DNA of 45,105 bases, taken from contig JAAXOU010000007.1 of the NCBI GenBank assembly GCA_012396115.1, forward strand, positions 1 to 45,105, given 5' to 3'. The translations under genes and the position numbers were made by a program. The stretch comes from Streptomyces somaliensis DSM 40738 (GTDB taxonomy: Bacteria; Actinomycetota; Actinomycetes; Streptomycetales; Streptomycetaceae). Of this stretch, positions 37,527-45,105 are shown piece after piece (position 1 is the first letter of the stretch; the number at the start of each line of letters is the position of its first letter). Below the pieces are notes generated by a model. That model did no database searches. It worked only from the letters and a program-made list of their open reading frames with translations, and was not told the DNA's origin.

Positions 37527-38352
37527 GTGAACCGGATGCCGGGCAGGCCGAAGAACGTCGGCGGTTCCGGCTCGACGGAATCTCGCCCCGCCGTCTGCGG
37601 GAGGAGGACTGCGACGAGCCGTGGGCAGCGCTGTTCGATCCGGCGCGCCTGGTTCGGGGCATCGCGACGGTGAGGAACGTGCGCCGGGGCCGCCAGCGGG
37701 TCGAACTGGTCCTCACTCCGCATGCCGCGTTCGCCGCCCCCGCCGACGCCTGGTTGCCGCCGGGCGCCTGCGGCCTGGCGGTCCGGGTGGACACCGCCAC
37801 GGGCTTCCTCCCGTCCGCCACGGTCGTCGACGAACAGGGCCCTCTCGTGACCGGCAGGATCGGCGGGCCGGCCATCCGCGACACGCCACCGCCCCCCGCC
37901 GACGCGGGCCGGGTCCTCGCCCGCATGGCCGGAACCCTGGTGGAGCCGGTCCGCTTGACGGCCGACGTCCGCATCGAGGCCGCCACGCACACCGACCTCT
38001 CCACAACGCCCGTGCCCTCGGTCCGCTCCTGGACCGTCTCGTGCGGCACGGAAACCCTGACCGTGACAGGGGACTACGCACCGGACCGGACGAGCCCCGC
38101 CGCCCGGTTGGCCGAACTGCTGGCACCGGCCCGGATCGTCTTCCACCTGGCACGCGTCGAGGCCACGTCCCCGGCGTCCATCACGGTCACGGTCCGCCCC
38201 CTGCGGTCCTTCCCGCTCAGCGCCTGGGCCCCGGACGAGAGCCTGACCTGCCGCTTCACCGTGGACCGGACGACGGCGTCCTCCTGTACGCGGAAGCGGC
38301 CGAGGGCGACCACACGCTCTTCCGGCACGTCGTCACCTCGTTGGGGCCGTGA
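37527..38352 (+). pseudogene. Frameshifted remnant of an unrecognised gene
   Basis: A start with good ribosome-binding spacing (GTG 37527 or ATG 37536, after AAGGGGG) enters a frame that soon loses sense. The coherent frame from about 37547 to 38265 reads RRFRLDGISPRRL, EPWAALFDPARLVRGIATV, PPGACGLAVRVD and SFPLSAWAPDESLTCRFTVD, but has no start codon before GTG 37670. Near 38265 sense moves to another frame, which reads DGVLLYAEAAEGDHTLFRHVV and ends at TGA 38352. So at least two shifts are needed to give one protein of about 275 residues. No family is recognised. Sequencing error is the alternative. Confidence 0.5.
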
Positions 38353-38371
38353 CACCGCTCAACCGGCGGTG
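38353..38371. terminator. Weak hairpin between the convergent operons
   Basis: CACCGC (38353-38358) pairs with GCGGTG (38366-38371) around a seven-base loop, without a T-run. It lies where the rightward peptide operon meets the leftward dcs-like operon, so termination is expected here, but the structure is modest. The rest of the gap to 38520 shows no gene. Confidence 0.4.
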
Positions 38372-38520
38372 AACGCTCTGGTCACGGCTCGCACACCCGT
38401 CGAGCGCGGGACCGCGCGACCGAAGCCCGGCGCGTCTTCCGCAGGTCGCGCGGCAACCCGAATCGAACGACGCCGACCGCCCGGGTCGTGCTCACCGCTG
38501 AACGGCGACGTTGGAAGGGC

Positions 38521-39429
38521 TCAGCGGCCGCGGGGGTTCAGCCGGGCGGTCAGGGCCCGGGCGAACCGCGTCGCGCCGCCCTCGGTGAAGGGGAGGTTCA
38601 GGGAGGGTTCGCACAGCTCCAGTTCCAGGACCATCGGCTTGCCGTCGTCGTCGCGCACCAGGTCGACGCGGGCGTAGAGCAGCGCCTGCTCCAGGCCCAG
38701 GTGCGACTCCGCGGCGCCGAGCGCGGCCGAGGCGACGGCCCGCTCGTCCTCGTCGGCGTCCCGCGCCCTGCGGGATTCGAACGTCGGCGCACCGGCCGTA
38801 CCGTCCGACATGAGCAGCGCGTTCTTGCGGATGGCGTGGCTGTAGGAGCCGTCGAAGTAGATCAGGTCGGTCTCGCCGTCGCGGTCGATCGACGTCAGGT
38901 AGGGCTGCAATATGGCGTGGTGGCCCTTCCCGGTCAATTCCGTCATGTGCCGGACGGCCTCGGACTCGCAGGACCGGGGAAAACGCCGGACGTCCCTGGA
39001 GTACGCGCCGACGGTCGGCTTCACCACGACCTCCCCGGTGCGGGGCTGCGCGTCGAGGAACTCCCGCAGGGCCGCCAGCGGGTCCGTACCGGGTGCGACG
39101 AAACTGCTCGGGACGACCGGCACGCCGCGGGCGGCGAGGTCGGCCAGGTAGCGCTTGTCCAGGCTCCAGCGCACCACCGGCAGCGGGTTGAGGAGGCGCG
39201 TCGCGGCGCTCACGCGCTCGCACCACTCCAGGAAGTCGGGCAGCTTCTCCACGTAGCTCCACGGGGAGCGCAGCAGGGCCGCGTCGAAGTCCGACCAGTC
39301 GACGGCGGGGTCCTCCCAGGAGCGCACCTCGGCCGCGAAGCCGACCTCTCGGCACGCGTCGAGCAGCAGTTGCATGTCGTAGTCGACGGGGAGGCTGGCT
39401 TCGTCGGTGACCAGGGCGAGGGCGTTCAT
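38521..39429 (-). CDS. dcsG: DcsG-like ATP-grasp ligase
   Basis: This 302-residue ATP-grasp enzyme is related to glutathione-synthase-like ligases. In D-cycloserine producers, DcsG cyclises O-ureido-D-serine to the isoxazolidinone in an ATP-dependent step. Visible elements are LLRSPWSYVEKLPDFLEWCE and LLNPLPVVRWSLDKRYLADLAARGVPVVPS in the N-terminal region, GEVVVKPTVGAYSRDV (ATP-binding Lys), ILQPYLTSI and YARVDLVRDDDGKPMVLELELCEPSLNLPF (metal-binding acidic residues and Asn). It is the last gene of the leftward operon, and the other operon members make its assignment stronger than sequence alone would. An L-configured substrate is likely, because no racemase is encoded. Confidence 0.75.
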   Translation of the reverse strand: MNALALVTDEASLPVDYDMQLLLDACREVGFAAEVRSWEDPAVDWSDFDAALLRSPWSYVEKLPDFLEWCERVSAATRLLNPLPVVRWSLDKRYLADLAARGVPVVPSSFVAPGTDPLAALREFLDAQPRTGEVVVKPTVGAYSRDVRRFPRSCESEAVRHMTELTGKGHHAILQPYLTSIDRDGETDLIYFDGSYSHAIRKNALLMSDGTAGAPTFESRRARDADEDERAVASAALGAAESHLGLEQALLYARVDLVRDDDGKPMVLELELCEPSLNLPFTEGGATRFARALTARLNPRGR

Positions 39430-39455
39430 GAGGGCAGTCCAATGCTGGGGGCGGG

Positions 39456-39528
39456 GGCGGGATCGGAGGCGGGATCGGGGGCGGGCCGTCGTCGGTACGA
39501 CGGCCCGGTGGCCGCAGTGGCCGCAGTG
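39456..39528. repeat. Short tandem repeats in the SDR-dcsG gap
   Basis: GGCGGGATCGG occurs at 39456-39466 and 39468-39478 with a 12-base period, and GCCGCAGTG occurs twice in tandem at 39511-39528. They flank the perfect hairpin at 39483-39506. No coding sense is seen in the 124-base gap. Confidence 0.7.
39483..39506 (-). terminator. Perfect 10-base hairpin between SDR and dcsG genes
   Basis: GGGCCGTCGT and ACGACGGCCC form an uninterrupted 10-base stem with a CGGT loop. It lies between two genes of the same operon, so it may attenuate transcription or protect an mRNA end rather than end the operon. Confidence 0.6.
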
Positions 39529-39553
39529 GTCGCGCCGGTCGCGGTGGGGCCGG

Positions 39554-40312
39554 CTACCACGGCACGACCTTTCCCATGTGGACGTAGCTGCCGGTCGGGC
39601 CGTCGCCGTCCAGCAGGGCCATGGTGACGCTCGTCCTGGCGCCGTCCGCGACTTCGAGGTCGCCCGCGCCGTCGTTCATGCCGGTCCTGGTGTAGCCCGG
39701 GTGGACCGCGTTCACCTTGATCGGCGTGTCGCGCAGTTCGTAGGCCAGGTGCACGGTCCAGGAGTTCACCGCGCTCTTGGAGGCGCTGTAGGCGGGGAGC
39801 GACTTGAACATGGGGCTGTGGGCGTAGGAGTCCGGGTCGCTGTGCGTGCCCAGCGAGCCGAGCAGGCTGGAGACGTTGACGATGCGGCCGGCGGCGGACC
39901 TGTGGAGCAGGGGGAGGAAGGCCCTGGTCACCTCGACGACGCCGAACAGGTTGGTGTCGAAGGTCTCGCGCCACTTCCGCAGCGGCTGTTCCGACGGCTT
40001 CCTCCCGTACTCCTCGATCCGGATGCCGGCGTTGTTGACCAGGATGTCGAGGCGGCCGTACTCCTCCTCGACCGCCGCGGCGGCGGTGTGGACGCCGTCC
40101 GGGTCCGTCACGTCCAGCACGAGGGGTTCGACGGCGAGACCGGTGTCCCGCAGCCTCTTCGCCGCTTCCCCGACCGCCTCGCGGTCGCGGCCGGAGAGGA
40201 GCACCCGGACGCCGCGGTCGGCGAGCTGGCGCGTGATCTCGAATCCGATGCCGCGGTTGGCGCCGGTGACGAGGGCCAGTCTGGGTTGGTTCCCGAACAA
40301 CTCGTCCTCCAT
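39554..40312 (-). CDS. Short-chain dehydrogenase/reductase (carbonyl-reductase type)
   Basis: This 252-residue classical SDR has the cofactor loop TGANRGIG, LVLDVTD, the NNAG motif, the catalytic Ser in VNVSSLLG and the Tyr/Lys pair in YSASK, and ends in a short Trp-containing tail. The basic residues after the glycine loop suggest NADP(H). D-cycloserine clusters have no SDR, so this enzyme marks a departure from that pathway; it could reduce a keto or aldehyde group on the product. The substrate is unknown. Confidence 0.85.
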   Translation of the reverse strand: MEDELFGNQPRLALVTGANRGIGFEITRQLADRGVRVLLSGRDREAVGEAAKRLRDTGLAVEPLVLDVTDPDGVHTAAAAVEEEYGRLDILVNNAGIRIEEYGRKPSEQPLRKWRETFDTNLFGVVEVTRAFLPLLHRSAAGRIVNVSSLLGSLGTHSDPDSYAHSPMFKSLPAYSASKSAVNSWTVHLAYELRDTPIKVNAVHPGYTRTGMNDGAGDLEVADGARTSVTMALLDGDGPTGSYVHMGKVVPW

Positions 40313-40349
40313 GTCTCGGGGTGCGGAGCGGCCCGCGGGGGCCGTCCGG

Positions 40350-41465
40350 CTAGAGCTCCGCCAGGAACTTGGCGATCGGCGGTCCGAAGCGTTCGGTGTC
40401 GACGAGGAAGGCGTCGTGCCCCTCCCGGGAGTCCAGCGGCAGGAAGCAGACGCCGGAGCCGTCGGCGCCGAGGCCCTCGGCGATCCGGCGCTGTTGCCGG
40501 AGCGGGAACAGGATGTCGGTCCGCACCCCCATCACCAGGGCCTTTTCGAGGCGGATCCGGGAGAGCGCCCCGTCGGCGTCACCGGCACAGGTCTCGCCGA
40601 GGTCGAACTGGTCCATGCAGTGGCTCAGGTAGAGGTAGCTGTTGGGGTCGAAGCGCTGCGAGAAACGCCGGGCATGGCGCTCCAGGTAGCCCTCCACCTC
40701 GAACTCGGGGCCGAAGACGTCCTCGTCGGGGCCGCGGTCCGCCCTGAAGCGCGCGCGGCCGAACCGGGCCTCCCACTCCTGGGGCGAGCGGTAGGTCATC
40801 ATGCCCAGTTTGCGGGCCGTGAGCATGCCGCGCCGCGGGTAGTTCTCCGCGTCGTACCGCCCCCGGTTCCAGTTCGGGTCGAACCGGATCGCCTCGCGTT
40901 GCAGGGAACGGACCGCTATCGAGAAGGGCAGCGAGTGGACCGCTCCGGAGATGTTGACGTGGCTGCGCGCCAGACCGGGGTGCCGGGCCAGCAGCGACAG
41001 CGCGCTCATACCGCCCATGGAGGTGCCGATCACGCAGGCCAGGCGCTCGAACCCCAGGGCCCGCACCGTGAAGGCCGCCGCGTCGGCGATGTCCTCCATC
41101 GAGAGTTCCGGGAAACCGAGCGCGTAGGGCTCGCCCGTGCTCGGGTCGGTCGAGGGCGGGCCGGTCGATCCCTTGCAACTGCCGAGCGAGTTCACGCAGA
41201 TGACGTGCCAGAGGTCCGTGTCGATGGGTTTGCCCGGCCCCAGCATGGCCTCCCACCAGCCGGGGGCGGGGTCGTCGGGGTGGGAGGCCGCGTGCGCGTC
41301 GGCCGAGAGGCCGGTGAGGATCAGTACGGCGTTGTCGCGTTCCGCGTTCGGCCGCCCGAAGGTCTCGTAGGCGATGCGCGCACCGTTGAGCACACCACCG
41401 CGTTTCATCCTGAAACCGGCGGGCAGGTCGACGAAGCGGGTTGCCGGGGGGATGAATTCCCTCAT
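40350..41465 (-). CDS. dcsE: DcsE-like (MetX-family) O-acetyltransferase
   Basis: This alpha/beta-hydrolase acyltransferase of 371 residues belongs to the MetX family. The catalytic triad is visible: Ser149 in IGTSMGGM, Asp317 in VRTDILFP and His350 in REGHDAF. Family landmarks NSLGSCKGSTGP and GFPELSMEDIADAA are present. MetX acetylates homoserine, and some members, including DcsE of the cycloserine pathway, acetylate L-serine. The next genes encode an O-ureidoserine synthase and a hydroxyurea-forming hydrolase, so L-serine is the expected substrate. The start ATG at 41465 has a GGAACGG site, 56 bases after the dcsD-like stop. Confidence 0.82.
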   Translation of the reverse strand: MREFIPPATRFVDLPAGFRMKRGGVLNGARIAYETFGRPNAERDNAVLILTGLSADAHAASHPDDPAPGWWEAMLGPGKPIDTDLWHVICVNSLGSCKGSTGPPSTDPSTGEPYALGFPELSMEDIADAAAFTVRALGFERLACVIGTSMGGMSALSLLARHPGLARSHVNISGAVHSLPFSIAVRSLQREAIRFDPNWNRGRYDAENYPRRGMLTARKLGMMTYRSPQEWEARFGRARFRADRGPDEDVFGPEFEVEGYLERHARRFSQRFDPNSYLYLSHCMDQFDLGETCAGDADGALSRIRLEKALVMGVRTDILFPLRQQRRIAEGLGADGSGVCFLPLDSREGHDAFLVDTERFGPPIAKFLAEL

Positions 41466-41521
41466 GCTTCCGTTCCCGTGGTGTGGGGGTGGTTTCCGGG
41501 TGGAGGGGGTTTTCCGGGGGT

Positions 41522-42499
41522 TCAGGAAGCGTCGCGGCCCGCCTCCAGCGAGGCCAGCCATTCGTCGTCCGACCCCTCGTTCACCCCTTCGAACAGGAAG
41601 GTGGACAGGTAGCGCTCGCCGGTGTCGGGCAGCATGGCGAGCAGCACCGAACCGTCCGGCGCGTCCTCCGCCACGCGCAGCGCGGTCGCCAGGGTGGCGC
41701 CGGCGGAGACCCCGGCGAATATGCCCTCCTCGGCGGCGAGCCGGCGCGCGGTGTCGCGCCCCACCACCTCGTCGACGGTCAGCAGTTCGTCGATCACGCT
41801 CTCGTCGAGCACGCTGGGCACGAAGTTCGGGGCCCACCCCTGTATCCGGTGCACGTTCCACTCCCGGCCGTTCAGCACGGCGGCGTTGTCCGGCTCGACG
41901 GCGATGACGCGCACTTCGGGACGCGCGAGCTTCAGCATCTGGCCGACGCCGGTGAGGGTGCCGGTGGTGCCGAAGCCGGTGACGAAGTAGTCCAGCCGTC
42001 TCCCGGCGAAATCACCGAGGATCTCCCCCGCGGTGGTCTCGCGGTGGTACGCGGGATTGGCCGGGTTGTCGAACTGGTTGACCCGGAACCAGCCGTGTTT
42101 CCGGGCCAGTTCGTCGGCTATCCGGTTTCCGCCGCTGCTGCCCAGGGCGCCGGGGAAGAGGATCACCTTTCCGCCGTAGGCGCGTATCAGCTTGCGCCGC
42201 TCCGGCGAGTAGGTGTCGCCCATCACCGCCACGAACCGGTAGCCGCGTGCCGCGGCCACCATCGCCAGCGCGATGCCGACGTTCCCCGAGGTGCACTCCG
42301 CGATCGTGTCGCCGGGTTTCAGCAGTCCCCTCGCCTCGGCGTCCAGGATGACGGAGAGCGCGAGGCGGTCCTTCACCGAGCCGCCGGGGTTGAACGACTC
42401 GACCTTCACGTAGACCGTGACGTGATCGGGCGCCATCCGGTTCAGTCTGACGATGGGCGTGCGGCCGATCGTGTCCAGAATGCTGTCGTAGAGGGGCAT
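41522..42499 (-). CDS. dcsD: DcsD-like PLP enzyme (O-ureidoserine / cysteine synthase)
   Basis: This 325-residue fold-type II PLP enzyme has the Schiff-base Lys43 in NPGGSVKDR and the cofactor phosphate loop GFGTTGT. It would exchange the acetyl group of O-acetyl-L-serine for hydroxyurea (giving O-ureido-L-serine) or for sulfide (giving cysteine). The substrate-carboxylate loop reads TSGNVG (70-75), where ordinary cysteine synthases have TSGNTG; this Thr-to-Val change supports a shifted substrate range. The RBS AGGAAGGG precedes the ATG at 42499. The 214-base gap to the upstream dcsB-like stop shows no gene. Confidence 0.85.
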   Translation of the reverse strand: MPLYDSILDTIGRTPIVRLNRMAPDHVTVYVKVESFNPGGSVKDRLALSVILDAEARGLLKPGDTIAECTSGNVGIALAMVAAARGYRFVAVMGDTYSPERRKLIRAYGGKVILFPGALGSSGGNRIADELARKHGWFRVNQFDNPANPAYHRETTAGEILGDFAGRRLDYFVTGFGTTGTLTGVGQMLKLARPEVRVIAVEPDNAAVLNGREWNVHRIQGWAPNFVPSVLDESVIDELLTVDEVVGRDTARRLAAEEGIFAGVSAGATLATALRVAEDAPDGSVLLAMLPDTGERYLSTFLFEGVNEGSDDEWLASLEAGRDAS

Positions 42500-42713
42500 C
42501 CGGAAAACCCTTCCTGGTGGGCGAGTTCGGCGGGGCGGCCTTGGGGGGTTCCTCGACGGGGTTCCCGTCGAACCGGGGGCGTGGCCGCGGCGCGGGTTTC
42601 GCCGCCGCGGGCCGGGCCCCCACCGGTGCCGTACTCGTGGACGCGCGGGTGAACGGGTCGACGAATTCCCGGAGAACCGTTTCCGCCGGGCCGGTTCCGG
42701 CCGGCGGAGCGGG

Positions 42714-43532
42714 TCAACCGGCCTGTGCCGTCCTGAATGCGGGGGCGACCATGGAGAGGATCGTCGAAACCGCCTGTTCGGTGACTTCCGGATCCGCCGG
42801 GGCGTTGAACTCCGCCAGTTCGACCCCGCGGAGCCGGGCGGACGGGACCGTTTCGAACACCATCCTGATCTGCTCCGGCAGCAGGCCGTCCGGAACCGTG
42901 TAGTCGGCCGGTACGTGACCGGGTTCGAGGACGTCCCAGTCGACGTGCACCCATACGGGAGACTCGCCGACGGCGTCCAGGATGTTCTCCGCGGTGGTCT
43001 CCCTCGGCGGGATGATCCGGACGCCGGCCTTCCTCAGGAGTTCGCCCTCGGCCTCGTCTATGTCGCGGGCCCCGACCAGGACCGCCTGCTCGGGCCGGAG
43101 ACCGGCCCCGTGGCCGCTGTCCCAGAGTCCGCACGCGGCGGAGAGCACCATGCCGCCGAGGTAGCCCGTGCCGGTCGTCTCGGGCGTGTTGAAGTCGCCG
43201 TGCGCGTCGACGTAGAGGAGTACCGCGTCCGGGTGCTCCCGCGCCACGACCGGCAGGGTGGCCAGACTCGCCGAGCAGGTGTTGGAGACCATGACCGTCA
43301 GGTTGCCGGCCCTGGTGCTCGCGGTGACGGCCTCCTCCAGCCCGAGCAGCGTCTCCCTGGCCTGGGGGAGGCTGACGCTCCAGTCGTCGTCGGCGGCCGG
43401 CGCGGGCTCGCCGACACGGTGGCCCTTGAGCCCGTAGCGGTGCTCCAGGGCCTCCGCGATACGGGCCGCGCCCTCGATCATCCGCGGTGCCCGGTCGGCC
43501 ACCCGGCCCTGGGAGACGATGAGATCGATCAT
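42714..43532 (-). CDS. dcsB: DcsB-like hydroxyarginine hydrolase (arginase fold)
   Basis: This 272-residue protein of the ureohydrolase superfamily would split N-omega-hydroxy-L-arginine into hydroxyurea and L-ornithine. The metal ligands Asp109, His111 and Asp113 lie in VDAHGDF and Asp198/Asp200 in HVDWDVLEPG. The usual GGDHS motif is replaced by SNTCS, so Cys86 stands where arginase has a metal-binding His. DcsB of D-cycloserine producers is known for a Cys at this same place. It starts three bases after the dcsA-like gene ends, which fits consecutive steps. Confidence 0.92.
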   Translation of the reverse strand: MIDLIVSQGRVADRAPRMIEGAARIAEALEHRYGLKGHRVGEPAPAADDDWSVSLPQARETLLGLEEAVTASTRAGNLTVMVSNTCSASLATLPVVAREHPDAVLLYVDAHGDFNTPETTGTGYLGGMVLSAACGLWDSGHGAGLRPEQAVLVGARDIDEAEGELLRKAGVRIIPPRETTAENILDAVGESPVWVHVDWDVLEPGHVPADYTVPDGLLPEQIRMVFETVPSARLRGVELAEFNAPADPEVTEQAVSTILSMVAPAFRTAQAG

Positions 43533-43535
43533 TGA

Positions 43536-44306
43536 TCAGGATTCCTTTCGGATTTCAGCGGTCCCCCGGAACGTGAACGGGCACTCCCCGGTCCGCTCGG
43601 CGTTCTCCTCGGCGAGCCCGTACTGGAGCCATTCGAGCGCGCCGGTGCCGTAGGACCCCAGTTGCGGGGAGTGCGGAACCCCGTCGTAGCGGTGGATCCG
43701 GTCGCGGATGTTCGCGCGGACCTTGCGACCGCTCGGCGTGTCACCGGCGAACACGTCGAACCGTTCGCGGGGGTTGATGACGAGGGCGAAGTTCTCACCG
43801 AGATTCCGGCTGCGGCGGACCCGGTGTGCGGGGCAGCTCATGTTGCAGAACAGCGGCATGCCGTCGAAGCACATGGACCAGGATTCGGACCCGGGGTCCC
43901 TGCCGACCTCCTCCGGCCAGGGCGCGGGGTCGATCCCGTGTAACTCCTGGAGGATCTTCCAGCCGAACGCGTGGTACTCCTCGACGGACCGCGCGTCCAC
44001 GGCGTCCGGCGGGAACACCGCGATCATCGGGTAGGCGGTGTCGAGCCTGCCGTCCCAGTCCCTGGATATCCCGACGTACTCCTTGAGGCCCTCCGCCAGG
44101 TGCCGGACACCGGCTTCCGTGCAGTCCTCCACGAAAACGAACTTCACGAGTTGCTTGCGGAAGGCGTTCCTCGAGAAGACGCAGGGGAAGCCCGGGTCGG
44201 CGAGCCGCTCCCCGATCTCCTCGAAAGCGACTCGGTGCCACTTCTCCCCGTCTTCGCCGATGCGTTCCTGAGCGATCAGTTTCGTGTGCTGTCTCGACTC
44301 GTCCAA
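43536..44306 (-). CDS. dcsA: DcsA-like heme N-hydroxylase (YqcI/YcgG family)
   Basis: The protein belongs to the YqcI/YcgG family, recognised by PLFCNMSCPAHRVRRSRNLG and NFALVINPRERFD with a downstream EWLQYGL. DcsA of this family is a heme protein that hydroxylates L-arginine at the guanidino nitrogen, giving N-omega-hydroxy-L-arginine for DcsB. The conserved region begins near KLIAQERIGEDGEKWHRVAF. The start is uncertain: I chose TTG 44306, which follows a GAGGAA element, whereas an upstream GTG at 44414 would add a 36-residue Arg/Pro-rich leader without a good ribosome-binding site. It is the first gene of the leftward operon. Confidence 0.85.
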   Translation of the reverse strand: MDESRQHTKLIAQERIGEDGEKWHRVAFEEIGERLADPGFPCVFSRNAFRKQLVKFVFVEDCTEAGVRHLAEGLKEYVGISRDWDGRLDTAYPMIAVFPPDAVDARSVEEYHAFGWKILQELHGIDPAPWPEEVGRDPGSESWSMCFDGMPLFCNMSCPAHRVRRSRNLGENFALVINPRERFDVFAGDTPSGRKVRANIRDRIHRYDGVPHSPQLGSYGTGALEWLQYGLAEENAERTGECPFTFRGTAEIRKES

Positions 44307-45105
44307 CTGAGGTGTCCGTTCCTCGGTGAAAGGCCCGCCATCTCGTACGCCGCAACGCCCGCCGCGTTCTCGCGGACAGGAGTCCGGCACCTCGTGCGGA
44401 ACGCGGACCGGCACGGGCGCGGTTGCTTCGGGGCGAGATGCCGGTGGGCGGATCCTTCGACCGGACCGGAGGCGGTCACACGTGTGCCGCAGCCGGGCCG
44501 GTGCAGTTCCGTACCGCAGGGGCTGTGCTCAGTCGTTCCACTGCTCCGTCGGCCGGCGGGCCGGTGTCATCGAGGATCGGAGTCCCACTGGGGAATGGCG
44601 GCCGCCGGCCGCGCACGCTTTCCCGACCCGGAAGAGGCCGAAGAGCATGCCAGGTGGTTCCCTGCCGCCATTTTCAATCCTCGCTCGTCAGTGAGCTCAT
44701 TTCGACCGCTGGGCTTTTCCGGGTGGTCACGCTGGCACGCCCGCCGGAGCCCGGTCAACCCTTGACCGGCCCTTCGGGCGGGTTTTATCCCCACCGTCTT
44801 CTTCACAGAACCGAACAGAACGGGCGATGCGGAGCGGCTTGAATCGGGCCGCGACCGGACGGGCCCCGGGCTGTGGAATGTCGGCCTTGCTTCCGCGATG
44901 TCCGGATCGGGAACCGCCCGGAACGGCCGCCGCCGTCACCTCGCGGGGACGAGCCCGCTCCGGGACCGCCCCGGGACCGGTCGCGCGCGGGTGAGCGGGT
45001 GGGCGGGCACCCGACCTCGGCCGACGGGGTGGATCGCCGGGCGGACGGCCGGGAAGCCGCAGGCACGGGGAGCCGCCGGACTCCGGGGGCGGCGGCGCCT
45101 CCCCC
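44307..45105. other. Upstream region of the dcs-like operon, no clear gene
   Basis: Almost 800 bases contain no reading frame that I would defend. The 44640-44830 part is less GC-rich (for example around CCATTTTCAATCC and GGTTTTATCC) and is the most likely promoter area for the leftward operon. A short GCCC-TTC-GGGC hairpin followed by GGGTTTTAT lies near 44768-44788 and could end a rightward transcript. Downstream of 44840 it is GC-rich with Gly/Arg/Pro-type frames only. Confidence 0.5.

Noticed and set aside
38521..44306. Annotation of the right operon as a complete D-cycloserine cluster
   Set aside because: The racemase DcsC and the resistance ligase and transporter genes of the known cluster are not present, and an SDR is added, so production of free D-cycloserine cannot be claimed.
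44567..44806. 79-residue frame on the - strand upstream of dcsA
   Set aside because: No ribosome-binding site, no family features, and it lies in a relatively AT-rich probable promoter region.

Overview
The window is high-GC actinobacterial DNA, almost certainly Streptomyces. The evidence is the very high third-position GC, the four-base ATGA/GTGA gene overlaps, a Streptomyces-type nuo operon next to an NlpC/P60 hydrolase, and the XRE-DUF5753 / DUF397 / HATPase set that is characteristic of the genus.

Region 1 (1-8400) is core genome. The respiratory complex I operon reads leftward (nuoA-B-C-D-E-F-G, with nuoG cut by the window edge) and has a good Rex-type redox operator upstream of nuoA. 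A secreted NlpC/P60 peptidoglycan hydrolase reads divergently and ends in a strong hairpin. Region 2 (8600-13200) is ordinary accessory DNA: an MBL-fold hydrolase, an RsbW-like ATPase with a tandem-repeat tail and a small membrane protein, an XRE/DUF397 pair flanked by two copies of one palindrome, and a MazG-like protein. Region 3 (13360-14410) is a scar, in which the C-terminal end of a SUKH (SMI1/KNR4) protein abuts the 3' part of a broken IS3-family transposase. This scar is the left edge of the biosynthetic island.

Region 4 (14540-37475) is a rightward nonribosomal peptide operon. It holds four NRPS proteins (A-MT-T followed by a decayed C-A pair and a fused MbtH; A-T; C-A-T-E with a luciferase-like monooxygenase inside the A domain; A-MT-T-C), a VioC/AsnO-type Fe(II)/2-oxoglutarate hydroxylase, an ATP-grasp ligase, an unrecognised 606-residue protein with caspase-like H/C motifs and a zinc ribbon, an MFS exporter and a free MbtH. 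No thioesterase or reductase release domain is present. A frameshifted remnant gene follows.

Region 5 (38521-44306) is a convergent leftward operon that encodes homologues of the D-cycloserine route: DcsA (heme Arg N-hydroxylase), DcsB (hydroxyarginine hydrolase, with the diagnostic Cys86), DcsD (O-ureidoserine synthase), DcsE (acyltransferase) and DcsG (ATP-grasp cyclase), plus an SDR. The racemase DcsC is missing. The simplest reading is that the right operon turns arginine and serine into hydroxyurea, then O-ureido-L-serine, and possibly an L-cycloserine-type isoxazolidinone, and that the NRPS operon builds a short N-methylated peptide that captures this unit. That would be a hybrid cycloserine-peptide pathway. 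The gene identities are seen in the sequence; the joint product is inference.
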